Assembly: GCA_016287975.1 (NCBI GenBank)
Contig: JAEEXV010000343.1
Coordinates: 1 to 15,491, forward strand
Length of the DNA: 15,491 bases
Source of the DNA: Lentisphaeria bacterium
GTDB lineage: Bacteria > Verrucomicrobiota > Lentisphaeria > Oligosphaerales > Oligosphaeraceae
Reading direction: 5' to 3'
Shown here: one piece after another, positions 8,401 through 13,863 of the stretch
Layout: the number at the start of each line of letters is the position of its first letter
How positions within the stretch are numbered: position 1 is the first letter of the stretch
Position numbers and translations under genes: made by a program
Notes under the pieces: generated by a model
The model's database searches: none
The model's input: the letters and a program-made list of their open reading frames with translations, nothing else
What the model was told of the DNA's origin: nothing

Positions 8401-9051
8401 AGCGCCAGCGACACCATGGGGCTGGCGCTCGACGGGCCCTGGACGCCGACGGTGCGCTTCACGCGCCCCTTCCAGCTGAGCCGCGCTGAGGCCATTTCAG
8501 GCGGGGTCGCCCTCGAGTTCACCCGCACCCTCAACGCCAACGACGGGCGGCAGTATGAGAATTGCGTCCTGGTCAAGCGCCTTGCCTTCACTGGCAACCG
8601 CGTCGTCGTCGATTCCACCATCCGAAACCCGTTCAACGACACCGTCCGCTTCGCCTACCGCTACCAGAACCTGCCTGGACCCGTGCAGCCCGCAGGGGAC
8701 TTCGGCCCTGGCGCCGCCCATTTCGTCGGCCCAGACGGCCCGTTCTCCGTGAAGTCCCCGTCCCGGCACACCTTCTACAAACTCCAGGGCTCGCCCGACA
8801 ACCCCGACGTGCTCCGCGTGCTCTTCGGCCGAGGGCCCCCTCGCATCGTCCCCATCGCCAGGCCCGAGGCCGTCTTCCGCAGCGCCGACGGGAAAGTCGC
8901 CCTCAAGGTCACGGTCGCCCCCGCCGTGGATTTCCACGGCTTCGTCTCGTGCGCCGAAAGCACGCTCCTTACCTACGAGCCCGTCTTCAACACCTGCGAA
9001 ATCCCCGTCGGCCGCACGTGGCACGCCCAGATGACACTCGAGGCGCAATAG
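5452..9051 (+). CDS. Secreted multidomain GH42-like glycosidase candidate
   Basis: The 1199-residue protein starts with a signal peptide (MRHLVFAVLLSAAVLVASPG, then AALPP) and AGAGGAG lies 9 bases before the ATG. Residues about 90-230 look like a carbohydrate-binding beta-sandwich of the CBM4/9/22 type (VAVEPGRMYHLSYRVRG, VMLTIDYYGKD, FVRIHYCLQNIGEIEL). A further beta-rich segment runs to about 370. Residues about 375-740 look like a GH-A barrel: Cys478, then NWEPG with the probable acid/base Glu512, then Cys522, Cys524 and Cys527 (CFCANC) followed by KQAF. This is the GH42 zinc-site pattern, also seen in the 934-residue protein on the other side of the repeat. Residues about 910-1199 form another beta-sandwich (WKVEPDRGAFLASWRF). 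It probably acts on an external polysaccharide; the substrate is unknown. The GH109-like gene follows after 84 bp. Confidence 0.72.
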   Translation: MRHLVFAVLLSAAVLVASPGAALPPGGLSSVDFFKGARERAAASKAEARNLLPVSQEHWQLYKVANRASLHEPWTAEWTEREQRMAEVVQQSVRLEGGVPVWRFAIPAAINQFRNEKGLPFYYSRVMAKELVAVEPGRMYHLSYRVRGTCPPPLSANRVMLTIDYYGKDRKRLRNVSSTYRVCSPTLSWSEQAFDCRMDPRTHFVRIHYCLQNIGEIELQTGTLAPAVQTDGFDASLFPMGVLDNQCHIPQGQLGFVSFFPINQSPRKAVHPRLRVTIPPPFRYVAPAPYLPAKDFSDQPNPDGSHTYTFGFREYRWGDLAAKDYAGSFPLLFALTTDATPSDKLYPVTYQCFDDGYEGPVHTCHLRVIAPLHGERPRLFQSGIYDSRTMMLPASVFPRFVKEYAGNGFNICFTFHSEQYVADAFHQHGIPLLGSSSFIANGYACPLPPEKRPAYTHFIGVDGKPVTDFHGRLHQLICPMAVINRTPFYQETILGEAKQRLRNNDYLMSNWEPGHAQHSAGCFCANCKQAFLAYSRLPAAEVEAAWPANIVGKYRTEWMNFKSHQHALYLETYERDLDAIARSYGKKGSGFMPMITRDIMLDTAFNLNDVNAFAVRFYADRIQWINPWGPYLAHHWRDLKRDLPGSRIRMLTMARSATRFLKLTVKDPAKRPKLLAFPCGVCVNMLVAPEQLAMDTLSVYVGGWQGSTPYYFPVGYDARYWRALAEANTAIARTERYVMEGTALPAPAVKLLTPFPRPLYAELNTPDRPISSLQVAPFARDGGLCLAVGNFWEYGETFFTAALPGLQPKQRYLVRDAVSGTAFCDDDGKNFTGAQLAKGGALVLHAGGLRWRFYTVEPAAEAAPQGALRAKEVRALLAARLPGIMKAAAEENAFLLSQARPSEAPSDVSPLRDFHAPGVSVTVTRVRGTGQPVARVSAYDTIASNVSGDRTVLTIQCGESTWKVEPDRGAFLASWRFRGHELCSASDTMGLALDGPWTPTVRFTRPFQLSRAEAISGGVALEFTRTLNANDGRQYENCVLVKRLAFTGNRVVVDSTIRNPFNDTVRFAYRYQNLPGPVQPAGDFGPGAAHFVGPDGPFSVKSPSRHTFYKLQGSPDNPDVLRVLFGRGPPRIVPIARPEAVFRSADGKVALKVTVAPAVDFHGFVSCAESTLLTYEPVFNTCEIPVGRTWHAQMTLEAQ

Positions 9052-9135
9052 GAACGGGAATTGCCGCAGGCTGACAGCGCAGGGGTTTCGTCCTCGTTGA
9101 TGGTCGCATAGGGAAATGGCATGCAAGGAGAGAAG

Positions 9136-10347
9136 ATGGCAGTTCGGAAGAAATCATCACGTAGGACTGGGGTGGTGCTGGTCGGGGCTGGGATGCGGGC
9201 GGCGTCGCTGATTCCGCTGCTGGCGATGATGCCGGATGTGCGGCTGGTCGCGCTGGCGGATCCGATCGAGGAGCGCCGTCGGCAGCTGCTGGCGGATGCC
9301 AGGAAGGTGTGCGCCGACACGATCGAATCGGTGGCGGACTATCGGGAATGCCTCGGGCGCGACGACGTGGACGCGGTGCTGGCGGTGGGCACGTGGAACA
9401 GCCATGTCCCCGTGTGCCTGGAGGCCATGCGCGCCGGCAAATACGCCGCCACCGAGGTCGGCGGCACGAACTCCGTGGAGGAGTGCTGGGAGCTGGTGCG
9501 GACGGCGGAGGCGAACGGGACGCACTGCATGATGCTGGAGAACTGCTGCTATGGGCGGCGGGAGATGATGGTGCTGAACCTGGTCAGGAAGGGGCTCTTC
9601 GGGGAACTCGTCCACGCGAAATGCGGCTACCGCCACAATCTACGGGGGCTGCTCACCCGCCAGGATCCGCATTTCCGGCTGGACCACAACATCCATCGCA
9701 ACGGGGATCTGTACCTGACGCACGGCGTCGGCCCCGTCATGCAGTGGCTGGACATCAACCGCGGCAACCGCTTCCTCACCATCCGCTCGACGGCCTCCAA
9801 GTCGCGCGGCTTCGAGGAGTATCTGAAGACCAGGGAGGTGCAGGACAAGTCGCTCAAGGGGGCGCATTTCGCCATGGGCGACGTGATCAGTTCGACGCTG
9901 ACCTGCGCCAATGGCGAGACGGTCGACCTCTACCACTGCGTCTCGCTGCCGGGCCCGTATTCGCGCTTCGGGCGGCTGGACGGGACGCGCGGGTGCTATT
10001 CCGAGGAGAAGCGCGGCGTCTGGTTGGAGGGCATTTCGAAGGATCCCGAACAATACGACAGCCTGGAATCGCTCTATCCCCGCTACGAGCATCCGCTGTG
10101 GCGCAAATACCAGCGCAGGAAAATCGACGCCGAGGCCTTGGGGCACGGCGGGATGGACTATCTGGTGCTGCGGGCGTTCATCGAGGCGGTGCAGAAGAAG
10201 GCGCCGCCGCCCATCGACACCTGCGACACGGCGACGCTGCTCGCGCTGAGCGTGCTCTCCGAGCAGTCGGTCTCCCTGGGCGGGCAGCCTGTGCCCGTGC
10301 CGGACTTCACCCGCGGGAAATGGCTTGAAGGCGGCCGCGCGAGGTAG
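9136..10347 (+). CDS. Gfo/Idh/MocA-family protein with GH109 (alpha-N-acetylgalactosaminidase) signature
   Basis: The 403-residue protein has an N-terminal NAD(P)-binding fold (VVLVGAGMRAASLIPLL, residues 13-29; ADP at 41-43) and a C-terminal alpha/beta substrate domain. GH109 enzymes hydrolyse alpha-GalNAc through a tightly bound NAD+ by transient oxidation. The GH109 hallmarks are here: ENCCYGRREMMVLNLVRKG (135-153), CGYRHNLR with Tyr165 and His167, HRNGDLYLTHGVGP with His196 (187-200), and LDINRGNRF (205-213). I chose the ATG at 9136 because AAGGAG lies 5 bases before it; a Met at 9121 overlaps that site. Unlike many GH109 proteins it has no Tat or Sec signal, so it is cytoplasmic. An ordinary sugar dehydrogenase is the alternative. 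It is probably co-transcribed with the 1199-residue gene. Confidence 0.85.
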   Translation: MAVRKKSSRRTGVVLVGAGMRAASLIPLLAMMPDVRLVALADPIEERRRQLLADARKVCADTIESVADYRECLGRDDVDAVLAVGTWNSHVPVCLEAMRAGKYAATEVGGTNSVEECWELVRTAEANGTHCMMLENCCYGRREMMVLNLVRKGLFGELVHAKCGYRHNLRGLLTRQDPHFRLDHNIHRNGDLYLTHGVGPVMQWLDINRGNRFLTIRSTASKSRGFEEYLKTREVQDKSLKGAHFAMGDVISSTLTCANGETVDLYHCVSLPGPYSRFGRLDGTRGCYSEEKRGVWLEGISKDPEQYDSLESLYPRYEHPLWRKYQRRKIDAEALGHGGMDYLVLRAFIEAVQKKAPPPIDTCDTATLLALSVLSEQSVSLGGQPVPVPDFTRGKWLEGGRAR

Positions 10348-10397
10348 ACGCGGGCCCGCCTGGATGCAATCCTGAATCGGACTTTCGTTTTTTACTC

Positions 10398-10427
10398 CAT
10401 TCCCCCCCTGCGCCGCATGGGGGAATG
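10398..10427. terminator. Hairpin between convergent genes
   Basis: CATTCCCCC (10398-10406) pairs perfectly with GGGGGAATG (10419-10427) around a 12-base loop. It lies between the stop of the GH109-like gene and the stop of the leftward coiled-coil gene. Neither strand has a T tract right after the stem, and the T6 run at 10388-10393 lies before it on the plus strand. It may be a weak bidirectional transcript end. Confidence 0.4.
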
Positions 10428-10438
10428 AAGCATCCGTA

Positions 10439-11260
10439 TCAGATGGCGTCGGGGAGTTCCTCGGGGAGGTCGTCGTCATCGTCCTTTGGGGGGGCGGCAA
10501 GCAAATCGTCTATCGTGGGGGCGGGGGCGTCGGCCTTGATGGCGGCGATTTTGTCCTTGAGGCGGTCGAGGCGCTGGCTGATTTCGGTTGACTTCTCAAG
10601 GTGCTTCCTGGTCTCAAGCATGCGGGCGAGATCCTGGAGTTCCTGCTGGGTGTGCGCGACGCGCTGCTGCAGGCGCTGGAACTCGGCGACGCGCCGGTCG
10701 ATCAGCACCGACAGGTTCTGCGGCTGCCTCACGCGCTTCTCCAGCGCCGCGACGCGCTGCTCGGCCTCGCGGATTTTGGCTTTGGCCTCCTGGCGGGTCC
10801 AGGCGGCGCCTCGGAAGATGACGGGAATGTTGCCGTTTCCCTCGGCGTCGCGGTAGGCGGCGCGCATCTCGTCGAGTGCGCGGCGGCGTGCGACCAGGAG
10901 CATTTGGTCGTTGCCGCGCTCCCGCTGCAGCTTCTGCCGTTCCATCAGCAGGTGGTGGATGCTGTTGTCCAGCTGGTCGTTGTAGCGATCCAACTCCTGC
11001 TGCAGTATCTGGCAAAAGGTCTTTGGGGGCGGCGAGAGGATCACGAGCTGGCCGTCCTCGATTCCTGTATTCTTCTTGCCGCGCGACGGGCTGCGGGCGG
11101 GCGCCTCGTCCGAATCGGAGGAATAGGTCACGCGCTCCTCCTCCTCCCTCGCCTGCCGCCGCTTCCTCGCATTGTATTCCTGCACGATCGCGACGAGGAT
11201 GCAGATGGCGAAAATCATCCCCAGCCCCTGGAAAATCCTGCCCAGACACGAATCACTCAT
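10439..11260 (-). CDS. Single-pass membrane coiled-coil protein, function unknown
   Basis: The 273-residue protein has one transmembrane helix (residues 10-27, FQGLGMIFAICILVAIV) followed by a positive patch (ARKRRQ), then a linker and a long charged Gln/Arg/Glu-rich coiled coil (about 85-245). It ends in an acidic tail (TIDDLL, then DDDDDLPEELPDAI). The positive patch after the helix suggests that the coiled coil is cytoplasmic, unless the helix is a signal anchor facing outwards. A motif at 135-165 (AYRDAEGNGNIPV, then EAKAKIREAE) is shared with the 282-residue lipoprotein two genes upstream, so the two are paralogues. AGGAGGA lies 6 bases before the ATG. It is the last gene of a three-gene unit. 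I do not recognise the family. Confidence 0.75.
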   Translation of the reverse strand: MSDSCLGRIFQGLGMIFAICILVAIVQEYNARKRRQAREEEERVTYSSDSDEAPARSPSRGKKNTGIEDGQLVILSPPPKTFCQILQQELDRYNDQLDNSIHHLLMERQKLQRERGNDQMLLVARRRALDEMRAAYRDAEGNGNIPVIFRGAAWTRQEAKAKIREAEQRVAALEKRVRQPQNLSVLIDRRVAEFQRLQQRVAHTQQELQDLARMLETRKHLEKSTEISQRLDRLKDKIAAIKADAPAPTIDDLLAAPPKDDDDDLPEELPDAI

Positions 11261-11284
11261 GGATTGTCCTCCTGTTTGAGGTTT

Positions 11285-11332
11285 GCCCTGTTCCGCAAGA
11301 GGCCAGGAAACGGCCTTCCTGGGGAACAGGGC
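11285..11332 (-). other. Long two-part RNA hairpin between operon genes
   Basis: GCCCTGTTCC (11285-11294) pairs with GGAACAGGGC (11323-11332). Inside it CCAGGAA (11303-11309) pairs with TTCCTGG (11316-11322) over a 6-base loop. It begins 7 bp past the stop of the 170-residue lipoprotein gene and ends just before the ribosome binding site of the next gene. There is no T tract, so mRNA processing, stabilisation or uneven expression of the two genes is likelier than termination. Confidence 0.6.
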
Positions 11333-11339
11333 ATTGGAA

Positions 11340-11852
11340 TCACTGGCCGATCATCTTCTGGTAGAGGAGTTCCTCGTAGAACTGCTCCTCCATCCTGGCG
11401 GCCTGGGTGCCGTCGCGCTCGGCGTCCCGCATCATTCGTCCGAGGTCCGTCTCCCCCATGACGCTCCTGCTGCCGTGCGCCTTGAGATACAGGGATTCCA
11501 GGGCCGCGCAGACCTGGTTGAATTGCGTGGCGAGCCGATCCCGTTCCGCGCGGAGCCGACGGCAGGCGGCGTCTTCCTCTGGAATACGTCCCATCCTGCG
11601 GAGTTCGCGGGTGTAGGACTGGAGCTGTTCTTCCTGGGCCACCAGGGCGGAACGCAGGCTCTGGATGGTCCGCCAGACCTCGGGGACCTCGCGCAGGGCG
11701 AAGGCCCGAAGGGTGGTGTAGCGTTCGCGGGCCGCCGCCTGGCTGGACTGCTCCTCCTGCATCGCGAGGCGACTGCTCCCCCCCGTGGCGCAGCCGCAAA
11801 GCATCAGGGCGGCCAGCGCCACGGCCAGGACAGGCAATGGGATGCGTTTCAT
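11340..11852 (-). CDS. Small coiled-coil lipoprotein, function unknown
   Basis: The 170-residue protein has a lipoprotein signal peptide (MKRIPLPVLAVALAALMLCG) with a lipobox LCGC, so Cys21 should be lipidated and the protein anchored in the membrane. The mature part is almost entirely alpha-helical and rich in Arg, Glu, Gln and Ala, with heptad-like stretches (about 30-165) but no recognisable enzymatic motif. A very strong ribosome binding site, AAGGAGGTG, lies 8 bases before the ATG. It starts 38 bp after the end of the 282-residue lipoprotein gene and is followed after 79 bp, across a hairpin, by the membrane coiled-coil gene. It is the middle gene of the unit. Its function is unknown; a structural or scaffolding role in the envelope is plausible inference. 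Confidence 0.78.
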   Translation of the reverse strand: MKRIPLPVLAVALAALMLCGCATGGSSRLAMQEEQSSQAAARERYTTLRAFALREVPEVWRTIQSLRSALVAQEEQLQSYTRELRRMGRIPEEDAACRRLRAERDRLATQFNQVCAALESLYLKAHGSRSVMGETDLGRMMRDAERDGTQAARMEEQFYEELLYQKMIGQ

Positions 11853-11890
11853 GGCTTCACACCTCCTTTGGCTTGCCTGGGGAATGCCCC

Positions 11891-12739
11891 TTATTCGCGC
11901 ATGAGGGCATCGAACTCCTCGCGGATGTTCGTGGAGTGGGAGGGCGTGACGAGGGTGTCGAGCGAGGGGGACTGGAGGTCCGTGCCCAGGGCGCCGAGGG
12001 CGTCGTTCAGGGCGGAGAGGGCGTCGGCGATGCCGTCGTTGCCGTCCACGACCTGCTTGGTGCGCAAGTCGTTGATGGTCGACTGGATGCGTTCGCGCAG
12101 CGCGGGGATGCGGCGTTGCTCGGCTTCGACGCGTTCCAGCTTGCGCTGCAGGGACACCTCCTGGTTGGCCTGGGCGGCGGTGGCGCCGCGGAGGGCCGCG
12201 AGGGTGTTCGCCGCCTCGACCATCTTCTCCTGCGCCTTTTCCTGCGAGAGCGCGAAGCCGCCGAGGGTGACTGGCCAGGCGCCGTCCTTCTCCGCCGCGC
12301 GGTAGGCCTTTTTCGAGTCAACAAGGAACTTCTCCAGGGCGGCGCGGCGCTTGTCGGCGGTGGCGCGCTCGCGGCGGACGCGGTTGAGTTCGACGAGGAT
12401 CCGATGGCGGACCGTCCCGAGGCGCTGGTCGAAGACCTTCAGCTGCTCCAGCTGCGCCTGGCAGTATTCGACGGGGTGCTTCGCCTGGTTCTCCTGCGTC
12501 CATTCGGTGTTCTGCCGAATCCGCTCGCGGCGCTGCTGCTCCTGCGCAATGAGCGGGACGCTGTGTTCTTTCTCGGCGGGATCCTCCTTTTCGCCGAAGA
12601 GGGCGTCGCCCGCCTTTTTGGTGCGGCGCGCGGCCTCGGAGCGGCTCTCACGCGAGCAGCCGTCGGCGAAGGTGACGAGGGTGAAGGCGAGGGCCAAGCA
12701 GATGGCCTGGGAGACAAAACGCGCGAGGTTGTTTTGCAT
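11891..12739 (-). CDS. Coiled-coil lipoprotein, function unknown
   Basis: The 282-residue protein starts at the ATG at 12739, with AAGGAGG 11 bases before it. An extension to 12823 would run back through the terminator stem and lacks a binding site. Residues 1-27 form a signal peptide and Cys28 in FADGC is the probable lipid attachment site, although Asp at -2 makes the lipobox atypical. The rest is a charged coiled coil (about 60-250) ending near SLDTLV. Residues 143-175 (KKAYRAAEKDGAWPV, then EKAQEKMVEA) match the 273-residue membrane protein of the same unit, where the equivalent is RAAYRDAEGNGNIPV. It is the first gene of the three-gene unit and lies directly behind a strong terminator, an unusual position. 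I do not recognise the family. Confidence 0.75.
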   Translation of the reverse strand: MQNNLARFVSQAICLALAFTLVTFADGCSRESRSEAARRTKKAGDALFGEKEDPAEKEHSVPLIAQEQQRRERIRQNTEWTQENQAKHPVEYCQAQLEQLKVFDQRLGTVRHRILVELNRVRRERATADKRRAALEKFLVDSKKAYRAAEKDGAWPVTLGGFALSQEKAQEKMVEAANTLAALRGATAAQANQEVSLQRKLERVEAEQRRIPALRERIQSTINDLRTKQVVDGNDGIADALSALNDALGALGTDLQSPSLDTLVTPSHSTNIREEFDALMRE

Positions 12740-12766
12740 ACGGGATGGTTCCTCCTTGGGGTGATG

Positions 12767-12816
12767 AAAAAGCCGCGTCCTGGCGGCACACATGTTACGT
12801 CGCCAGGGCGCGGTTT
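12767..12816 (-). terminator. Strong Rho-independent terminator after the DTGA protein gene
   Basis: On the minus strand AAACCGCGCCCTGGCG (from 12816) pairs over about 16 positions, with wobble pairs, to CGCCAGGACGCGGCTT around a 15-base loop. It runs into TTTTT at 12771-12767. It lies 51 bp past the stop of the DTGA protein gene and only about 9 bases before the ribosome binding site (12757-12751) of the next gene. Confidence 0.8.
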
Positions 12817-12828
12817 CTGACAAAGGGT

Positions 12829-12853
12829 GCCCCGCAGCGCAGATCTGCGGGGC
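12829..12853 (-). terminator. Second hairpin after the DTGA protein gene
   Basis: GCCCCGCAG (12829-12837) pairs perfectly with CTGCGGGGC (12845-12853) over a 7-base loop. On the minus strand it is followed by ACCCTTTG, a poor T tract. It stands just in front of the stronger terminator, so the two may work in tandem. Confidence 0.5.
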
Positions 12854-12867
12854 CGGTTGCTGGCTGC

Positions 12868-13509
12868 TTATCGCGGCAGGAGGGCGAGACCCTTCTGCCC
12901 GTCGATGCAGAGGTCATAATCGCGCCAGAGTTGCCAGGCGCTGACGATGGTGTCGAAATGATTGAGGCACTGGTCGTAGCCCGTCCCAGGCGGGATGAGC
13001 GCCATGTTGCCCACTTGGCTGAAGCCGTGGCAGGTGAACGGCACCTGCCAGAGTTTTCCATGGTGATTCTGCTGGATGGCCGCCAGGTAGTCGTCGAACT
13101 CCCCGGCCTCCGGGCAGCCCTTGAGGTATTGCTGCTTGCCGATGGAGAAGTGGACGCGCGCACCCGTGTCGAAGACCGCCGTCGTGGGCTGGCCGTTGAA
13201 GGTGACTTCGAGGAGGGGGAGATTATTCCAGATGCCCTTCCAGGGGAGCACCTGGGCGTTGGCGGGAAGCGCCGCGGTCGCGTTTTCTTCGATTGTGACG
13301 GTCTTCTGTCCGATGGTGATCCGCCCTTGCGGGAGGAACGGGAGAAGGCGCTGTACGGGGACGCCGACCGTCTGCTCGACCTGTCGGGCGAGGTCTCCGA
13401 AAAGCCTTATCTCGGAGGCGGAGGCGCCGGCGCCGGTGTCGATGATGCAGAGCTCTCCATCGATTTCATAGAGGAAGTGCTCGTTGATGGTCTGAAGTGG
13501 AATAGGCAT
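12868..13509 (-). CDS. Retropepsin-like aspartic protease homologue with two DTGA motifs
   Basis: The 213-residue protein has two copies of the clan-AA catalytic motif: CIIDTGAGAS with Asp24 and TAVFDTGARVHFS with Asp114. Each comes after a beta-hairpin of the type that precedes the active site (YEIDGEL; VTFNGQP). The C-terminal FDTIVSAWQLWRDYDLCIDGQKGLALL matches in layout the end of bacterial aspartyl-protease-like domains, where a hydrophobic-Gly segment and a final strand follow. Retropepsins have one DTG per chain and dimerise; pepsins have two in a chain about 1.5 times this length. No signal peptide or transmembrane helix is seen, so it is probably cytoplasmic. AGGAGA lies about 6 bases before the ATG. 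A strong terminator follows. Whether it is active, and on what, cannot be told; a non-catalytic relative is possible. Confidence 0.7.
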   Translation of the reverse strand: MPIPLQTINEHFLYEIDGELCIIDTGAGASASEIRLFGDLARQVEQTVGVPVQRLLPFLPQGRITIGQKTVTIEENATAALPANAQVLPWKGIWNNLPLLEVTFNGQPTTAVFDTGARVHFSIGKQQYLKGCPEAGEFDDYLAAIQQNHHGKLWQVPFTCHGFSQVGNMALIPPGTGYDQCLNHFDTIVSAWQLWRDYDLCIDGQKGLALLPR

Positions 13510-13553
13510 GTTGGTCTCCTATGGTTGGTTTAACAATCCCCCTGTCATCCGTC

Positions 13554-13584
13554 TATAACGATGTATCATCGCGTTTTGTGTCAC
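13554..13584 (-). promoter_or_regulatory. Weak promoter candidate with internal dyad for the DTGA protein gene
   Basis: On the minus strand GTGACA (13584-13579) is followed, 19 bases on, by GTTATA (13559-13554), a rather long spacing for a sigma-70-type promoter. CGATG-TAT-CATCG, at 13559-13571 on the plus strand, is a perfect dyad lying in the spacer and could be an operator. The match is poor enough to be chance. Confidence 0.25.
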
Positions 13585-13724
13585 GGACGGTCCCTCTTCC
13601 ACAAGTTGGCGCAGGCGGGCGCAGAAAATGTGTTTGTATGACCGGCATGGTCGATGCGTTGAAATGGTACTGCCCGAATGCTCTTTCCCCATGCAGGGCG
13701 ATAATGACCTTGGCTGATATGCCC

Positions 13725-13763
13725 CGGAAATGGTTGCCATGGCAGCCGTGGCAACCATTCCCG
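13725..13763. repeat. 39-bp near-perfect palindrome
   Basis: AATGGTTGCCA (13729-13739) is repeated in inverted form as TGGCAACCATT (13749-13759). The centre TGGCAGCCG pairs almost to its middle base at 13744, and outside one mismatch CGG/CCG extends the arms. There is no T tract on either side, so it is not a standard terminator. It could be a protein-binding site, a REP-like element or the scar or end of a small mobile element. Confidence 0.75.
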
Positions 13764-13863
13764 AGAAGGTGTTGATATTTGTCTCGCTTGCATTCAGCGA
13801 TATGGCTTTGAGGGCAGTTATCTCCAGGGGAAAAGAGCGTCCCACTCAACAACGGTGGACTAT

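Larger units (their letters stand above)
13510..13863. other. Gene-free stretch upstream of the DTGA protein gene
   Basis: These 354 bp contain short open frames on both strands, but none has a credible binding site, codon pattern or family resemblance. The stretch holds a candidate promoter region at 13554-13584 and a long palindrome at 13725-13763. It marks the change from GC-rich DNA on the left to the less GC-rich segment on the right. Confidence 0.55.

Noticed and set aside
11283..12820. Long plus-strand frames (340 and 327 residues) opposite the lipoprotein genes
   Set aside because: The minus strand has signal peptides, lipoprotein cysteines and strong binding sites at each start; the plus-strand frames have none of these.
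12740..12823. N-terminal extension of the 282-residue lipoprotein to the ATG at 12823
   Set aside because: It would be translated from within the terminator stem without a binding site, and would bury the signal peptide.
13519..13852. Two overlapping minus-strand frames of about 100 residues upstream of the DTGA protein gene
   Set aside because: Neither has a convincing binding site or family resemblance, and both translate the long palindrome into low-complexity stretches such as GCHGCHG.
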